This document shows positions 35,553 to 48,382 of a stretch of 64,000 bases of DNA, piece by piece. Each line of letters begins with the position of its first letter. The first letter of the stretch is position 1. The position numbers were made by a program, and so were the translations under genes. The notes below the pieces were generated by a model. It was given only the letters and a program-made list of their open reading frames with translations, did no database searches and had not been told where the DNA came from. The stretch is from Emydura subglobosa (Eukaryota > Chordata > Testudines > Chelidae), in NCBI GenBank assembly GCA_007922225.1, contig ML679961.1, positions 69,978,890 to 70,042,889 of the forward strand, written 5' to 3'.

Positions 35553-36780
35553 GTGCGGACAACATAAAATTCCCATCGCTATTCCTATCATCTAGTGAAA
35601 CTGAAACTGATCCAACACATAGACTGATCCCTGCCAGCACAATGGACATGAAAGCCCAACATGCATTACCCAGGCCCACTACAACAAAGTGCCTTTAAAT
35701 CTGCAGGTGCTTTGCTTTCTTTTATATCAAATCCCAAAGTTTCACTTTGGACGGATCTCTAAAAGGCACCTTTGAGGTAGCCTCTCTTTTTACTTCACCA
35801 AGAAAATCCAACATAGAAGAAATGGTCCTTCTAGGAAAGGGCAGATAATAAACTGCTCTGGGCTGGTAAGAGTTAACCTCAATACTGGCAGTACATTCTC
35901 ATTTAGTGTCTAAGCTTTCTCTGGAGGAGAATTTTACAAATAAACTTGCAAGCTTTGCAGATCAATTTTCTACTTGGTTTTATCAACCTGTTTCTCTCTT
36001 AATCAGCCCCTATTGCTTCTCAGTCTCTTTTTCAGTGCCACCTCTGAAACAACAGAAGACCCTCTATTCCCCCCTTTTCCAATATTTGAAACCATATCGG
36101 GCACTTTGGTGGCATTTGTATTTCCGTCAAGAGTATTTAGGAATAAACAGCTATGAAAAACATTACCCTAGGGCTCCAGCACTGCAGAACATGCCGTACA
36201 GACTTCGACTGTCTGAATACTCAGCAAGCATTTAAATGATAATGTTACATTAGAGCTGCGGGAGCTGCTGTGTAAATAATTGTGCACTGTCCACACTCTA
36301 CACACACTCTACACACACACACACACACCTGAAAAATTGTTAAAAAAACCCCTGAAAACCCAGACAGCAATAATCAAACTGTAAAATGAAACAAAAGGCT
36401 ATTTAACGGCAGAGAGATAAACTGCATTTAATGAGAATTTGAAAGGGTGAACTGTAAACTCTGTGAAGCTTTGATCCAATTGACAACTACCAGGAGCACA
36501 AACACCCAGAGCAATGGAGGTTTAAATGGACAGAGAAACCAGGTCACACACAGGACACAGCACTTCTGAAAACCCTCTGGTATTAAAAAAGACATACACA
36601 GCAATCACAAAGAACCAGGAGATCTCTTGAAGAGTTGTTTTTAGTTTCTGCTAATGCAGATATTTACACACATACAGAAGCTACCTAACCAAAAAACAGC
36701 TATAATATGACTGCTGATATATTTAGTACTTAGCACTTTTAATCTGAAAGCTTCCAAGTTCTTTCCACAAGTAGATAAAA
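35553..36780. other. Unassigned noncoding DNA
   Basis: No gene was recognised. A short (CA)n lies at about 36311-36328. Frames at 35906-36235 show no domain. Confidence 0.4.
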
Positions 36781-36782
36781 TT

Positions 36783-36905
36783 TAAGAATGTGGACACCAA
36801 GGCACAGAATAGTTAAGTGACTTGCCCAAGGTCAAACCAAGAGTCAGTGGCGTATCCAGAAAGAGAACCCAGTCCTCCTGATTCCCAGTCATGCTTCTCT
36901 CTTAC
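36783..36905 (-). mobile_element. MIR SINE
   Basis: On the plus strand GAATAGTTAAGTGACTTGCCC, AAGGTCAAACCAAGAGTCAG, AGAACCCAGTCCTCCTGATTCC and CCAGTCATGCTTCT follow each other exactly as in the reverse complement of MIR (core, then box B region, then head). This is the best preserved MIR in the window. Confidence 0.82.
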
Positions 36906-37259
36906 CTCATGGCTGTCTTAATCTTTAATGTGAAGATGTGATTTATGGAGACTACAGGTCTCCAATAAAGACAGAATGATATATGCCAGGACCTCCTCTT
37001 CATTACAGATTAGGACACTGCAACCTTTACTAATTTAAGCAAATAATGGGAGACCCTGAGTCTCCTGGCAAGTTATCACTGTGACTAATAATTGGGCAAA
37101 ATCCTTATTCCTTTTTAAAATAGGAACTGTAAGTATATCTAGCATGAAAAAACGTTTGAGCATGTATGAGTTCTGCTTAATGAGTTCATTGTTGCAAATT
37201 CACCAAATCCTAGTAAGTCTCCATAACAAAAATTATCCCTGTGTTTCCCTGCATGATGC

Positions 37260-37606
37260 CCATATGGCAGGGATTCTCAAACTGGGGGTCGGGACCCCTC
37301 CAGGGGTTACAAGATTATTGGGGGGGGGGGAGGTGTCACGAGCTGTCAGTCCCCATGCATGCTGTGGCTGCAGCTGTCAGTCCCGTGCATGGCTGGCAGC
37401 CAGAGCCCTTCAGAGCTGGGTGGCCGGAGAGCAATGGCTGCTGGCCAGGTGCTGTGAAGGCAGTGCTGCCCGCAGCAGCAGTGCAGAAGTAAGGGTACTA
37501 TGGCATAGGGGTGTAGGTGGCATGGCATGGGGCGGGGGTCATTACTTTTTGGGGGGGGCAGGGGGGCAGAAGGGGGGGGGGGAGATTGAGTACTCCTGCC
37601 ATATGG
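37260..37606. mobile_element. hAT-type MITE with perfect palindromic 8-bp TSD
   Basis: The element occupies 37268-37598 (331 bp). It starts CAGGGATTCTCAAACTGGGG and ends GATTGAGTACTCCTG, whose reverse complement CAGGAGTACTCAATC matches the start imperfectly. The octamer CCATATGG flanks both sides (37260-37267 and 37599-37606), a perfect duplication at a palindromic target site. The interior is GC-rich with long G runs and has no transposase. Although a 183-codon open frame (37081-37632) runs through it, its sequence is a by-product of the MITE. Confidence 0.9.
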
Positions 37607-37635
37607 TGATCTTTACAATCCTGAGGCACTGAGAT

Positions 37636-38123
37636 CACTACTAGAGCTGGTCAAAAAAAGGGAATCCCTCTCCATGAAAATTTTCATGTTTTTGAAAAAA
37701 GTTGAATGTCAAAGCAGGATGAAGCACCAAAACCCACGGAACTTTTAGTGGAAAGAGATTTCAAAACGAATTCCATTTGGGGAGAACCGAAACAAATGTT
37801 TTTGGCTTTCCCACTGCCTGCAGGGACTGCTCTTGTTACTTTCACTTGTGAAACTGACAAGAACTTTCCAGCCCTGCAGCTGAAGAGGCAAAGAGCCCAG
37901 CTGCTCTGCCAAGGCTCCAGCTTGGGAAGCCGGAGAGGCACTGCCTGTCCCACAGAGCTTGGGGGGTGGGAGGAGGCAGAGCGCCCTAGTGCTGTGCCTG
38001 TCCACCTTCTGCAGCTCACAGGGAGGTGGCAAGCCTCTTGGTATTTAGTTTTGGCTCTACAATATTGGCATTTTCTAATGAAACTAAGTTTCATCAGAAA
38101 ATTACCAACCAGTTCTAGTCACT
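37636..38123. mobile_element. Inverted-repeat element (MITE), about 480 bp
   Basis: The termini are ACTAGAGCTGGTCA (37640 on) and, reversed from 38119, ACTAGAACTGGTTG. The subterminal parts are rich in TTTTCATG and TTTCATC-type words. The flanking CACT at 37636-37639 and 38120-38123 may be a 4-bp target duplication. The GC-rich middle holds open frames on both strands with no domain. It starts only about 30 bp downstream of the hAT MITE. The superfamily is not determined. Confidence 0.7.
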
Positions 38124-39370
38124 GCAAATCTAATTATCTTTATTGCTAACCTAGGGAAAGTTATCTTCCAGATGAGATGCTGGTTCCCCTCACCGCCTAG
38201 CTCACCTGACTCGTCTGATACATTTAGAATCCACATAACCTGGTTATATCTTTTTATTTTAATTCTGTGTGATGACCAACCCTCTGAGGTGGATTCCACT
38301 GAACTCTCAAGAGAAGCTACAAAGAGTTTGCAGAAGGGCTGATCAGTTCCACCACTGAAACTATTCCCTTTTAAGTGAGCAGAGAGAGTTCTTAACCCAG
38401 ATATCGTCTCTTAATCACTTCAGCGTGCTGTGTGCTTCTATGAAACAAGATGCTCCATTATTCTCTGATCTTCCATTCACCTGAGTGGACTTTCTATAAA
38501 AAGCTACTGCCAAAACTGTGCAACTACAGGCAACAGTGAAAAAAGGGGAAGGGAGAGATTTTCAAAGGCACAAATAGCAGTTAGGTGCCTATGTGAAAAT
38601 CTCTCCCAAAAACATTTGCCATTTCCCCACTCCCCATGGTGCTTCCCTTCCCAGCTCCCAGTGGTGATCCCAGTTTGTTCAACAAGGAAACAAAGGAATT
38701 CCATTATCAACAGAGTTAAAGAAAACACAGGAACTGGCAGGAGGAGGAACAAACTGGCAATGTGCTGGCAAGGAGAGACATGCCAGGCAGCCCCTGTCCC
38801 TTTGAAGTCTCAAACAAAGGTTTGCTCTGTACTTCCAAGTCACATTTTCAACTAGAATTGCATCCGCATGGCTGAATAGCTATACAGCTGTCCAACTTAC
38901 AGTCCTGGACGGGCCACAGGTGGTGCTGATTTTTAAACTAGGATGCTCCACATGGGCTAGCGCCAGACAAAGCGGAAACACACTGACTGCCAAATTGTTT
39001 CTCTCAATAGACCTGCCACTCTTCCCAGGTGGCACTGAAAAGTTCACGACCAATTTCATTAATGTTGCAGAAGACAACTTACTCAAGGGCTGGTTTAAAA
39101 GTGGTGTACAGTGTTGAGCTGTGGCAAAAAAAGCCAGAAACCACCCTCTTCTCCATGCTCAAGCATTCCCCTGACATTGTCAGCATGGCGTTTTACATTC
39201 TGCTTGACAGGGGCTCCAGTAGTTTTCCCCTTTCCAGCCCTAGCATTGAAAATGGTATTGCACAGCTACAGCAAGAGTCAGAACGTGGGAAATAAAAGGC
39301 TGATAAAAAACAAGAGATGGCAAAACAGGAAAAGAAAAAAAAAAGAACAAGGCGTTAAACTGGACAAAAG
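38124..39370. other. Unassigned noncoding DNA
   Basis: No gene was recognised. 38553-38615 (GATTTTCAAAGGCAC, then TTAGGTGCCTATGTGAAAATC) is a short member of the 'attttcaaaag' family. Overlapping frames at 38880-39404 show no domain. Confidence 0.4.
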
Positions 39371-39374
39371 GGTT

Positions 39375-39442
39375 CTTACAGTTCTTGGCGGTCAGACTAG
39401 GTGATCATAATGCTCCCTTCTGGCTTAAAAATCTGTGAAAAG
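39375..39442 (+). mobile_element. CR1/L3-like LINE 3' end
   Basis: GGTCAGACTAGGTGATCATAATG followed by CTCCCTTCTGGCTTAAAAATC and TGTGAA is the well-known 3' UTR end of CR1/L3-type elements ('agactagatgatc.taatggtcccttctggcct'). It is short and 5' truncated. The frame upstream carries no clear RT motif. Confidence 0.65.
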
Positions 39443-40620
39443 CAACAGGAAGCGACTATGGTTTTACATCACCTAAGAATACTGGCAGCAATTCATAACT
39501 ACCCTTTTCTTAGCTGTGTTGGCAGAGAGGCCAGATACTGAATGGGCAAGGGCAATGCTTTCTTTTCTCTCCATGTCAGGTCTGAGGTAAATTGGTAAGA
39601 AGTGCAGGTGAAGATGTGCTTGTTCTGTGGATGGGGAGAGATTCCCGCCTCCTGCACTGTCAATACAGCTCCTTTCTCCAACACATTTAGCATCAAGAAC
39701 GACAGTATTGCCCCACTACTAGAAAGGTTCTTTCCTTGTCTTCCTTTCCTTTGTGGAAGGTCACATTTTGCTTTAGAAGGAGAAGAGAACAGCTATCACT
39801 ATTAAGTTTATATTCCTGTTGCTTTTCAATACAATAAAACCTTTTTATAAGTCAATGCCTCAGAGAATGAAGTGGAATTAAAGTCCTGAATCACATCCAT
39901 GCAGTTACTGTGACATTAGCTCTATTAGTGACGTTTCTTTCCAGTCCCTTTGGAGTGCAGCAAATACAGAGCCTACAGCTCCTCTTCTGAGCAACCGAAG
40001 CAGGAAGACGAAGTAGAGAAGAGCAGAGGCCAGGAGTGGCAAAGGCAATTGTAGAAGGAGAAAACAGGTTCAAATCCACAAAAAATGTAGGCTTTGGTTA
40101 TAGCAAAAATCCATTTAAAAATTAAAAAACCAGCTTCACTGCCTAGGTATTCACATGCCCTCTACTAGTGCAGCATCCAAGCACCCATCATAGGTTCCAT
40201 CATACATTTTAATTCCCCTCCCCATCCCAATACAGAAAGAACAAAATGAAGAGGTGTGAGTAACAAGTGGATGGTGTAGTGGGTATTAAAAAAGCGAGGT
40301 AAACTAAACTCTATGTTGCCCGAACGAGAAATGGGTAAACTTACCCAGGTAGCATTTGTCAGCCAGCTAGTTCACAAAAGGAAAGTGTAGTTACCCAGCC
40401 AATGTAAAACAGAGTTAAAGCCTATGCTGACGAACTACAAAGCAGGGGCCTGCAGTCTTCTGCTGCTGCTTGCACCAGGTGGACATGAATTCCTTTTCTT
40501 TCAATTAAACAGAAATTCATCCAAGGCAAGGTCACACCTATGTAACAAGGTGCAGTCAGACTATGCGTGAGCCGTAGCAAACACATTGTCAGTGGCCAAC
40601 ACTTTGTAACTCCAGTCAGA
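39443..40620. other. Unassigned noncoding DNA
   Basis: No gene or named repeat was recognised. Confidence 0.4.
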
Positions 40621-40926
40621 CTAAGGACGGGTCTACTCTGCCAGCGTCGTTGATGGGAGATACGCAAGCTACGGACTGAAACTTGCGCATCTCCCGTTGA
40701 CTTACTAACTTTCACTTACAGCAGCGTCTTCACTGCACTGCGTCGACAGGAAATGCCCTCCGGTCGACGCAGCGTTACTCTTTTTTGGGGGAGTGGTGGA
40801 TTTTCTGCGTCGGCTGGAGAGCAGTTCTGGGATCGATTGTACAGGTCTCCACTGCCCGCTCCATCGATCCTGCTGTGTCGATCCGTGGAGCCCGACACAG
40901 CGGAGTCAGTGTAGAGATACCCTCAG
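40621..40926 (+). mobile_element. Palindromic MITE, family copy 1
   Basis: The ends CTAAGGACGGGTCTACTCTG and (reversed) CTGAGGGTATCTCTACACTG form imperfect TIRs. Internal hairpins include GGGAGATACGCAAG against CTTGCGCATCTCCC (about 40653-40695). A copy in the same orientation lies at 60159-60458. Shared blocks are GTTGATGGGAGATAC.CAAGCTA and GGAAATGCC.TCC, then GCAGC.TTACTCTTTTT. No coding capacity. The CpG-rich interior is better kept here than in copy 2. Confidence 0.78.
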
Positions 40927-43900
40927 CACAGGCTACGGAACTCTCTTGAGACTAGAACAAAGGAATCAGTCAGTAGAAAAGGGAGATACACAGGACGCAT
41001 GCATGATGAAGAAAACATATGAGACACACTTGACGTAGACAGGGAACTTGGGGAAAATCAGGTTGCAAATGGCATTTGAGTAATAAGGACTTGACAGAAA
41101 GGGAGGAACACACTAATGCTGTGCCATGGGGTCTCAGTGCAGCAGGTAAGGAAGAGCTAACATAAAAGGAAGATGATGGCAACAGCCTTTGTATGTTTTA
41201 GTTGCTGCTAAAGACATTAAAGCTACAACATGGGAGATGGCGAATTAATTGTACTTCAAATTATTTTTGCTCTCTACATTGAAACTAAAGATTCCTTCAA
41301 TTCCGGATGCTAAAAAAATCCAGGCTCGTTAGTTCCAGGTATTTTCCCCACATGGCTGTCTTCATTCCAATTAAAGTAATTCAACAGAATTAATTACATT
41401 TATGGTTTGATTAATAAAGACATACATTTCGTTAAGCAACCACATACAGGATAAGTCTTGATTCAGACTTGCTATTCCTAGCTGGTGAGGGTTATTTTTC
41501 CTCGAGAAAGTGAAAGATTTTCAAAACTTCTCCTACTAAGGAGAAGAAGAAGGGCAGGCAGAGAGAGCTGTAGAATCTCTACGAACTGGTCCTCTGTGCA
41601 GATTCTCTCTTGAAAGCGTCCTCTGGCTACACCGGAATTCCAGTTCTACATATTTCCAAACTCCAAACTGACCTGGCAGCAGGAATAATTTTGTCCAGAG
41701 CCTGTGACTTGTCATCTTTGGGCATCTCATAGCTGTGTTCATGCTCCTTCTAAACTCACCATTTTTGGCAAGTGCTGTCAGGACCAAATTGGCAGATCAT
41801 GCTTAGTCATCCTAGGCTGGTTTTAGGTAGCACATCGGTCTTCTAAGATTTTCCTGAGTACAAAGGAACTGACCCCATTAAACACTCCAGCTAACTATGC
41901 AGTACTGGTGGATGGCACCTGTTCTGCATTTCTCAGTAAGTGCTTTGGAAAAGGTGCACAGGGTCCTGAGGTGACACTCCTTCTTTCATTTAGAAAGCTG
42001 TCATGGTTAATGGAAGGAGGAGTAGTACCTTTTATGGCCCTGCAGGTGGCTGCCAGTCTGTAAGGAAGAGTGGTATTCTGGCTGGTTTAGACGAAGATGA
42101 ATCTGTGGAAGAGAGGCATTTCTGAACTGTGAGCAGTTATTTCAATTAGCTTAGTTGAAATAAAATGCAAAAACATTGAATGATTTATGATCAAACAAGA
42201 CTTTTTTAAATTTAATAATACAAGCAAAGTAGGTTTCTTGAAAAGATTTATAACTCCTTTCTGTTCACTAAAACAGCCATTTCATAGCCTACCAAAAGAC
42301 TTTTTACAATCAGAAAACTTCCTCATGTGCCACACCATACTGAGATCTGGGTGAGTCGGACATTGCAGTTTTACAGTTCCATTGTCTCTCTCCCGCATCA
42401 AGTGGAAAAGAAATAGTACTTCAGGAAAGAGCCCTTCCTCTGCCATTGCATGTCAAATTTATCCTCAGGCACCCAATCAGCATTTTCACAGCAAGCAGCA
42501 TCCAGGGCATGGCTCTCCATCACCTCTCCACTCCCCTGGTACCCTAATTATCTGACACTTGACTAGGGACTCTGAAGACCAGGTGTCCTGGAGGACTCAA
42601 GATCTTCATTAAGTAGAACCGCTAAATATTCTTCTTTCCTGGCCCATACCCATATGCTGAGTTGTGCTTGGGTCTCACATACATGTGGTGTTATTCAGAG
42701 AGAGACCCAGCAGGGCATGCTCTATTATGTGTGGTTGTAGCAGGAAATTAGCAGCACAAATCATGAGGCAACTGCACAAGACAGTTTAAAGGACTGAATC
42801 TACACTTAATCCATACTGTGTATTATCCAATGGAAATCAATCCCTGGGATTTGAACCAGTCTGTTTTCCCACCACACTGTGTATAAGCCCATATTGCTCT
42901 GCAAACCACAATCACAGGGAACAGGACTGCCACTCATCCACCCAAAATTCTTAGTGCCTCATCCAAATCCAGCTACAGGCAAAATCTAAAAGCTGTTATT
43001 CTTAAACTGCAATTGTCACTCAAAAAATTAAATTAGTTTCACTACACTAAGAAGTGGGCTGCATTATTAAATCTTTGCTCATATTATTATAATCACAGTA
43101 ACATCCTTACATTAGCCTGTACCAGGATGGTCTTAGTATTGCCCACAGGTCAAGTCCCAGCTACCTGGAGTCCTGCAATCTGCTTCACATCTGCCTTCAT
43201 TTTTAACATAAAAGCTCAGCCTATGGAGTCTACAAGTCCTAGTATGCAACATGGTGGAGCAGCCCCTCTTAACAGGACAGGGCACTGTATGCCCGGACTT
43301 GTAGTCTACATGATCTGCTTGTGAGTATTAAAAAACAGGACAAATAAAACCTGCCTAATTTCAGGCAAAGTAAATGAAATAAAATATGGCCCTCAAGCTT
43401 CTGACAAGGTACGAATGTGTCCAGTAACTGGACTAATTACTTAAACCAGGACAAATATAAGCATTATACAATGTATTTACTGTCAGCAAAAAGATTCCTA
43501 GATAAAGACTTCTTTTCCAAGTAATAAACTGTGCTTTACAGTAGGATTAATTTTACAGCTGTAAGAAAGTCTGAGCCCTTCATTCTCAGAAAGTTCCTTT
43601 TGAAAAATAAATCGTATGTAAATGCAGAGCTGGTGTTGGCATCAACTAATGTTTTGATCATAACTTCAGAAAACAGACATAATCATCATAAAACAGAATA
43701 GGTCTGACATAAATGAGGAATTCAGCATGTGAACAGAATAGGAGTAAAAATAAAATGCTGGAATTGGTCGCTGCACTGGAGACTAATGTCATGCTAAGAA
43801 CAACACACCTCAAGGGCTTGCTTCACAAAAACACCCTTTTAGAGGCCTCCATCTGGTCTCGCCAGATAGCTGTAAACAACCAAGTGAGGTTTAGCCTTGT

Positions 43901-46500
43901 GATTCTGGGCGAACTTGCCAACTGCAAAGAATGGCAATCCTGGAGTTAAATTGGTAGAATGTAGATCACCTCATCACTGTATACTTATTCCACATGGTCG
44001 CCAGCTATTAAAAGATAGTTAGATCTCATACATCCAGGCGTACGCTGATCATTACAGGGACAAGAGGGAATTTCCTTTCCCACATCTGTCACACAGAAAA
44101 GCACAACTATAGCTGTTGTAGATAAGAGCAATTCCAAGCATAAATCAACTATAAATCCATGCAGGGTTCCCTTTGTGAGTCTGAGGAGAGCCTGGGACAA
44201 TAGTTCTGAGAGCTATGAACTGCCACATTCACCCAGCCATAGCCCCACAGACTGTGAACCAGGAGCCATAGAATTTGGCTTTTAAAAAAAAAAAAAAAAA
44301 ACTTGCCATGGAATTAAAAAGTTTTGCTGCAGAAGGTGTCATTTTTCAGCAGCGAAGCGCCCAGCATATTGTTTTCTGGCTCTCTCTCTTGCTCTGCAAC
44401 TTTTCCACTGGTTTACAGTGCATTTTCTCTGCAATGTCCCAGCAGCCAGGTAGCTAGAAGGGCTTCCACAGTCTAGCTGCCCAATCTATAGGTGCAGGCT
44501 GATGAGTTGAGCTGCCAGGGAAGCCGGCGAGATAAGCTGCTAAAGCTGGCTACAAGTTCCACCTTCCTTTCCCCCCCACCTTGGCATACATGAGGGGAAG
44601 GTGCTTCTGAGATGAGTTGCGTGGACAACACGGTGTGGGCGGAAGCTTGGGGAGCAGTGCTAGACTGCCCAGAATAAACTCAGTCTCAAAAATAATCTTT
44701 GCTGAAAATAATGATTGATTACCATTTTCCATCAATGAACATTTTCAACCAGGAACAACCGATGTGTGTGTGCTTGTGGGAGGGTTGGAGGACGGTATGA
44801 AGGATATGTCAGGGCAGCAGAATACGTTAACACTGCTACAAGACTGTAGGGGTCATTGCCATGGAAGTTGATCCCAACGTGCCATGGAGTGCACAGGGTC
44901 CTGCGGTCGGTGTATTATGGGGAGCAGGATTTCACTTCCCTATCTTTTTAATAATTACTTGTTTTATATACATTAGATTTGTGAGGAATCTAAAAGGCAA
45001 ATTGTGGCTGCCACGTGCAGACAGAATAGACAATGTTCTACAGCAGTCAGGACTCCCAAGACGCTGGATATTGAATACAATCATGGTACATCACATGACT
45101 AGTATCCCACCTGCAATAGTGGCCAACACAAGACACTTTTATGCCTTCAAAGAGCATGGTGATGTGCATCTTATAAGACTCTAGATAAACAGAAACATCT
45201 TGTATTGACCACAGCTGGGGACAGGATATCAGTCGTGGTGGACTAATGATCTGATTCAATATGGCCAGCCCTGTGCCCTCAAGTACTACAGGAAATTATC
45301 TGTTCCTGGGCAAATGCAAAATTTGTCTTAGTAGGTCACATTAAATAAAAAAAGTAAACTGGGTTTCACGTAAGTGCTCTATTTGCAGAGTTGATGCTTC
45401 TGAATTCTTCCCCTACACTGAGAAGGATTGCAGCGAAAGCATACAGTTCCTCAGTCCAACAGTAGAAAGTACTATCAGACTCGTATGGATCCTGTATATA
45501 TTGACCATCTTTCTGCCTCTCATTACTGGAGTACTGGTATCATCTCTTTAAGTGCAGTGAGAGTTCATGCACCTGTCAAGGACAAAATAGATCAGTTAAA
45601 CCACTACAGTATGTACAACTAGTTTTTGACATGATGGTTAAGAGGATATGTTGGAGGAGAGGGGAGAAAGGAGTGAGTGTGAAAATTGGAGACAAACATC
45701 ACACAGTTTTACTGGATTCTACAAAGGAGATTCCTGAAAAATATTAGTGAGTACGGAACAAAGTATGAGGCAGATTTAGTAAATGGGCAGCATACACCAT
45801 CTAATATACCAGAGGACTGACTGGCTGTCAGGGAATTAGCAATGGGATATGGAACTTTGAACCTCTAGTTTACCAGTTTGCAACCACACTGGATCAGCAA
45901 TGAGTGACAGTTCTTACTGTAAAACAGCTTTTCTGTGACCGACATGCAATAATTTAGGGATATCAGATCAGCTCCTAGACAACACCACAAAAACTATCAC
46001 CAGAGGTAGCCCTCTAGGGTTGTATTCTCGGAAGGCCAAGAACTAAATGGGGTCTGGAGAACCTATTCACCTCTCACTGTTCCAAGTTCGATTCTGCTGT
46101 GCTTTTTTCTGTCTTGGGAAGAAGTACAGGACTTTAGTTTTGGAAGGCTGCTAACACAACCCTTTCACAAGCACCAAACTCACTCAAAACTCTACCCTTC
46201 CAGCCTGACCTCTTCAAATAAAAAACTTGCAGCCTTGTTGAGAACTGTGACATAGGCCCAGTTAGGATTAAAAGGGTTTAAAACCAACAGGACATGAAGT
46301 ATGAACCTCAAATATTTTCCCTTCACTGTGACTAAGCAAGACAGTGAAGTTACAAAACATCCTTGTGGAGAAAGCTCCTCAGAAAGCTGAAGCAATTGTT
46401 CTTTCTGCAATTTTCTCCCTTTTCCTTAACATTCTGTCACGTGTTCAACAACCAGCGCATTTATTTATTTTCTTTACTTTCATCTCCTTCTTCAGGTCTG
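40927..46500. other. Unassigned noncoding DNA, 5.6 kb
   Basis: No gene was recognised in this long stretch. It holds a poly(A) run at about 44284-44300. 43115-43320 has an ACTACAAGTCC-like motif pair (TCTACAAGTCCTAGTATGC and GGACTTGTAGTCTAC) in inverted orientation, perhaps an old repeat. 45230-45275 has a weak CR1-like 3' end (TGGACTAATGATCTGATTC). The frame at 44861-45184 (107 codons) has a hydrophobic segment but no recognisable family and no gene context. Confidence 0.35.
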
Positions 46501-47036
46501 ACAAGGCTCATAAAATAATGCTTAACAAAGGGGTCTGTTTGCAGTGTGAAAAGTTTATATATATATTANNNNNNNNNNNNNNNNNNNNNNNNNNNNNNNN
46601 NNNNNNNNNNNNNNNNNNNNNNNNNNNNNNNNNNNNNNNNNNNNNNNNNNNNNNNNNNNNNNNNNNNNNNNNNNNNNNNNNNNNNNNNNNNNNNNNNNNN
46701 NNNNNNNNNNNNNNNNNNNNNNNNNNNNNNNNNNNNNNNNNNNNNNNNNNNNNNNNNNNNNNNNNNNNNNNNNNNNNNNNNNNNNNNNNNNNNNNNNNNN
46801 NNNNNNNNNNNNNNNNNNNNNNNNNNNNNNNNNNNNNNNNNNNNNNNNNNNNNNNNNNNNNNNNNNNNNNNNNNNNNNNNNNNNNNNNNNNNNNNNNNNN
46901 NNNNNNNNNNNNNNNNNNNNNNNNNNNNNNNNNNNNNNNNNNNNNNNNNNNNNNNNNNNNNNNNNNNNTAATATATATATAAACTTTTCACACTGCAAAC
47001 AGACCCCTTTGTTAAGCATTATTTTATGAGCCTTGT
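46501..47036. repeat. Perfect inverted repeat flanking an assembly gap
   Basis: The 68 bp before the gap (46501-46568) and the 68 bp after it (46969-47036) are exact reverse complements, beginning ACAAGGCTCATAAAATAATG on the left arm and ending in (TA)n at the gap edge. Similarity stops at the outer boundary. The exact symmetry right up to the Ns suggests a misassembly (the same sequence placed twice in opposite orientation) or an AT-rich palindrome that defeated sequencing. Confidence 0.95.
46569..46968. other. Assembly gap, 400 N
   Basis: A run of exactly 400 N. The open frames that cross it consist of unknown residues and have no meaning. Confidence 0.99.
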
Positions 47037-48376
47037 TTTCACACACAGACAATGCTCTGACCTCTTGAATAATTCCTTTAGTGAGATGGATTTCTATGCC
47101 TTCCAAAGACAACCTGATAACATTGGAAAGACCCATGAAAAGATGCACTGAAAACCTTCATGTTGTTTATGAGTGAGAGGAATAAGGGGAAGTTTAACGA
47201 ACATTTTGAACTTTAAAATTAGCACTGAGTTTGCCATTTAGTTTGACAGAGCTCAAGGTTGTATTTAATGATAAATAAAATGGTAGCATGGAAAACGGCT
47301 TCTTGCTCCAGTCCACGTGCTGTTTGCTCTCAGTTCATTCCCTTCCCTCCCCAAAAAACTCAGAACAATAGTAAAATCATTTGAAAAAACATCATTGTTT
47401 TCAGAATTTATTGTGTGTACAGTCTGAAGCAACTTAATCTTCTACTTGTTACAGTGTCACCAGCTCTCAGAATTTGGTCACGTCTTTCAATATTTGGTAT
47501 ATTTTTAAAGCCCCGGCTCCTGTAGCCATGTAATTAAATGAGAAAATCTGCTTTTGGTTAAATAAGAAGTACTTTTCTAGCCATTGTGATTGTGGAGAAA
47601 AATTTGAAAACGTGACTTCTAAAGATTAAAAAAATCAGAAGGCAAATTAAAAAAAGCTAAGATTTATTTTTTAAAAAGATCTCATGATTTTTGCGGTGTA
47701 TTGATGCTTGGGGTTGACAATACTGGCTCTCACTCCTGTCGAGGGACAGAACCCACAAACCATCAGTGAAGGCATCAAATGCAAATCTGCATTTCTAAAC
47801 ATAGCTTTTTTTTATTAAATAATTTGACACTTCTGGTCTCAAGCATTCACTCGCCTCTCTTTTTCCCATTCCACATGACTCTTCTTACCAGAAGCATAAG
47901 ATTAATTCTTCTTCCAACCCTGCAATAGGGTAATAATGACAGGTGGGACAGCACATAAAAGCATCACATGTAAGTGTCACTTATTTAGAATCAACAGGCT
48001 TGCATGTGTCAGCAGAGTAGAGAGGAGAGTTGTTTCTCAGTTGCATGATTTTTTCACAACATACAATATCAACACTGGGTGTTATGATATGAGATAAAAC
48101 AATAAACCTGTCATTTAAGTTCTCTGCACCTGGGCTTTGTTATTTGATATTCTGAGTTTTTATTAAATCACTGATTGACGAATACACAGCAGAATGTTCT
48201 GGCAAAATAAAAGCTAGAAGTCCAAGATTAATGGTTGTGCATTATTAGTTTGAGTTGTATAAAATGTATTGATATGGCTTCAGTAGAGAGATACATTATA
48301 AAAAAGAATCACAAATGACATGAAAAGGGAAGTAAACAAAAAAGGAGATGGGTTGCTCTTGCCACACCCTCAAAAG
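47037..48376. other. AT-rich noncoding DNA, no repeats recognised
   Basis: No gene or interspersed repeat was recognised. The base composition is AT-rich with many A/T tracts, compatible with a constrained noncoding region, though this cannot be judged without a genome alignment. Confidence 0.4.
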
Positions 48377-48382
48377 AGCGCG

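Noticed and set aside
37081..37632. Longest fully determined open frame near 37 kb (183 codons)
   Set aside because: More than half of it is the hAT MITE at 37268-37598, including poly(G)-derived glycine runs. No domain and no gene structure.
38880..39404. Overlapping frames at 39 kb considered as a processed pseudogene
   Set aside because: No protein family recognised, no poly(A) tail of a retrocopy and no target duplication visible.
44861..45184. 107-codon frame with a hydrophobic segment, considered as a possible small membrane protein
   Set aside because: No recognisable family, no conserved exon boundary, and the length is within chance for AT-balanced DNA.
46344..47148. Long open frames across the 400-N gap
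   Set aside because: They consist mostly of undetermined residues. The remaining parts are the mirrored arms translated on both strands.
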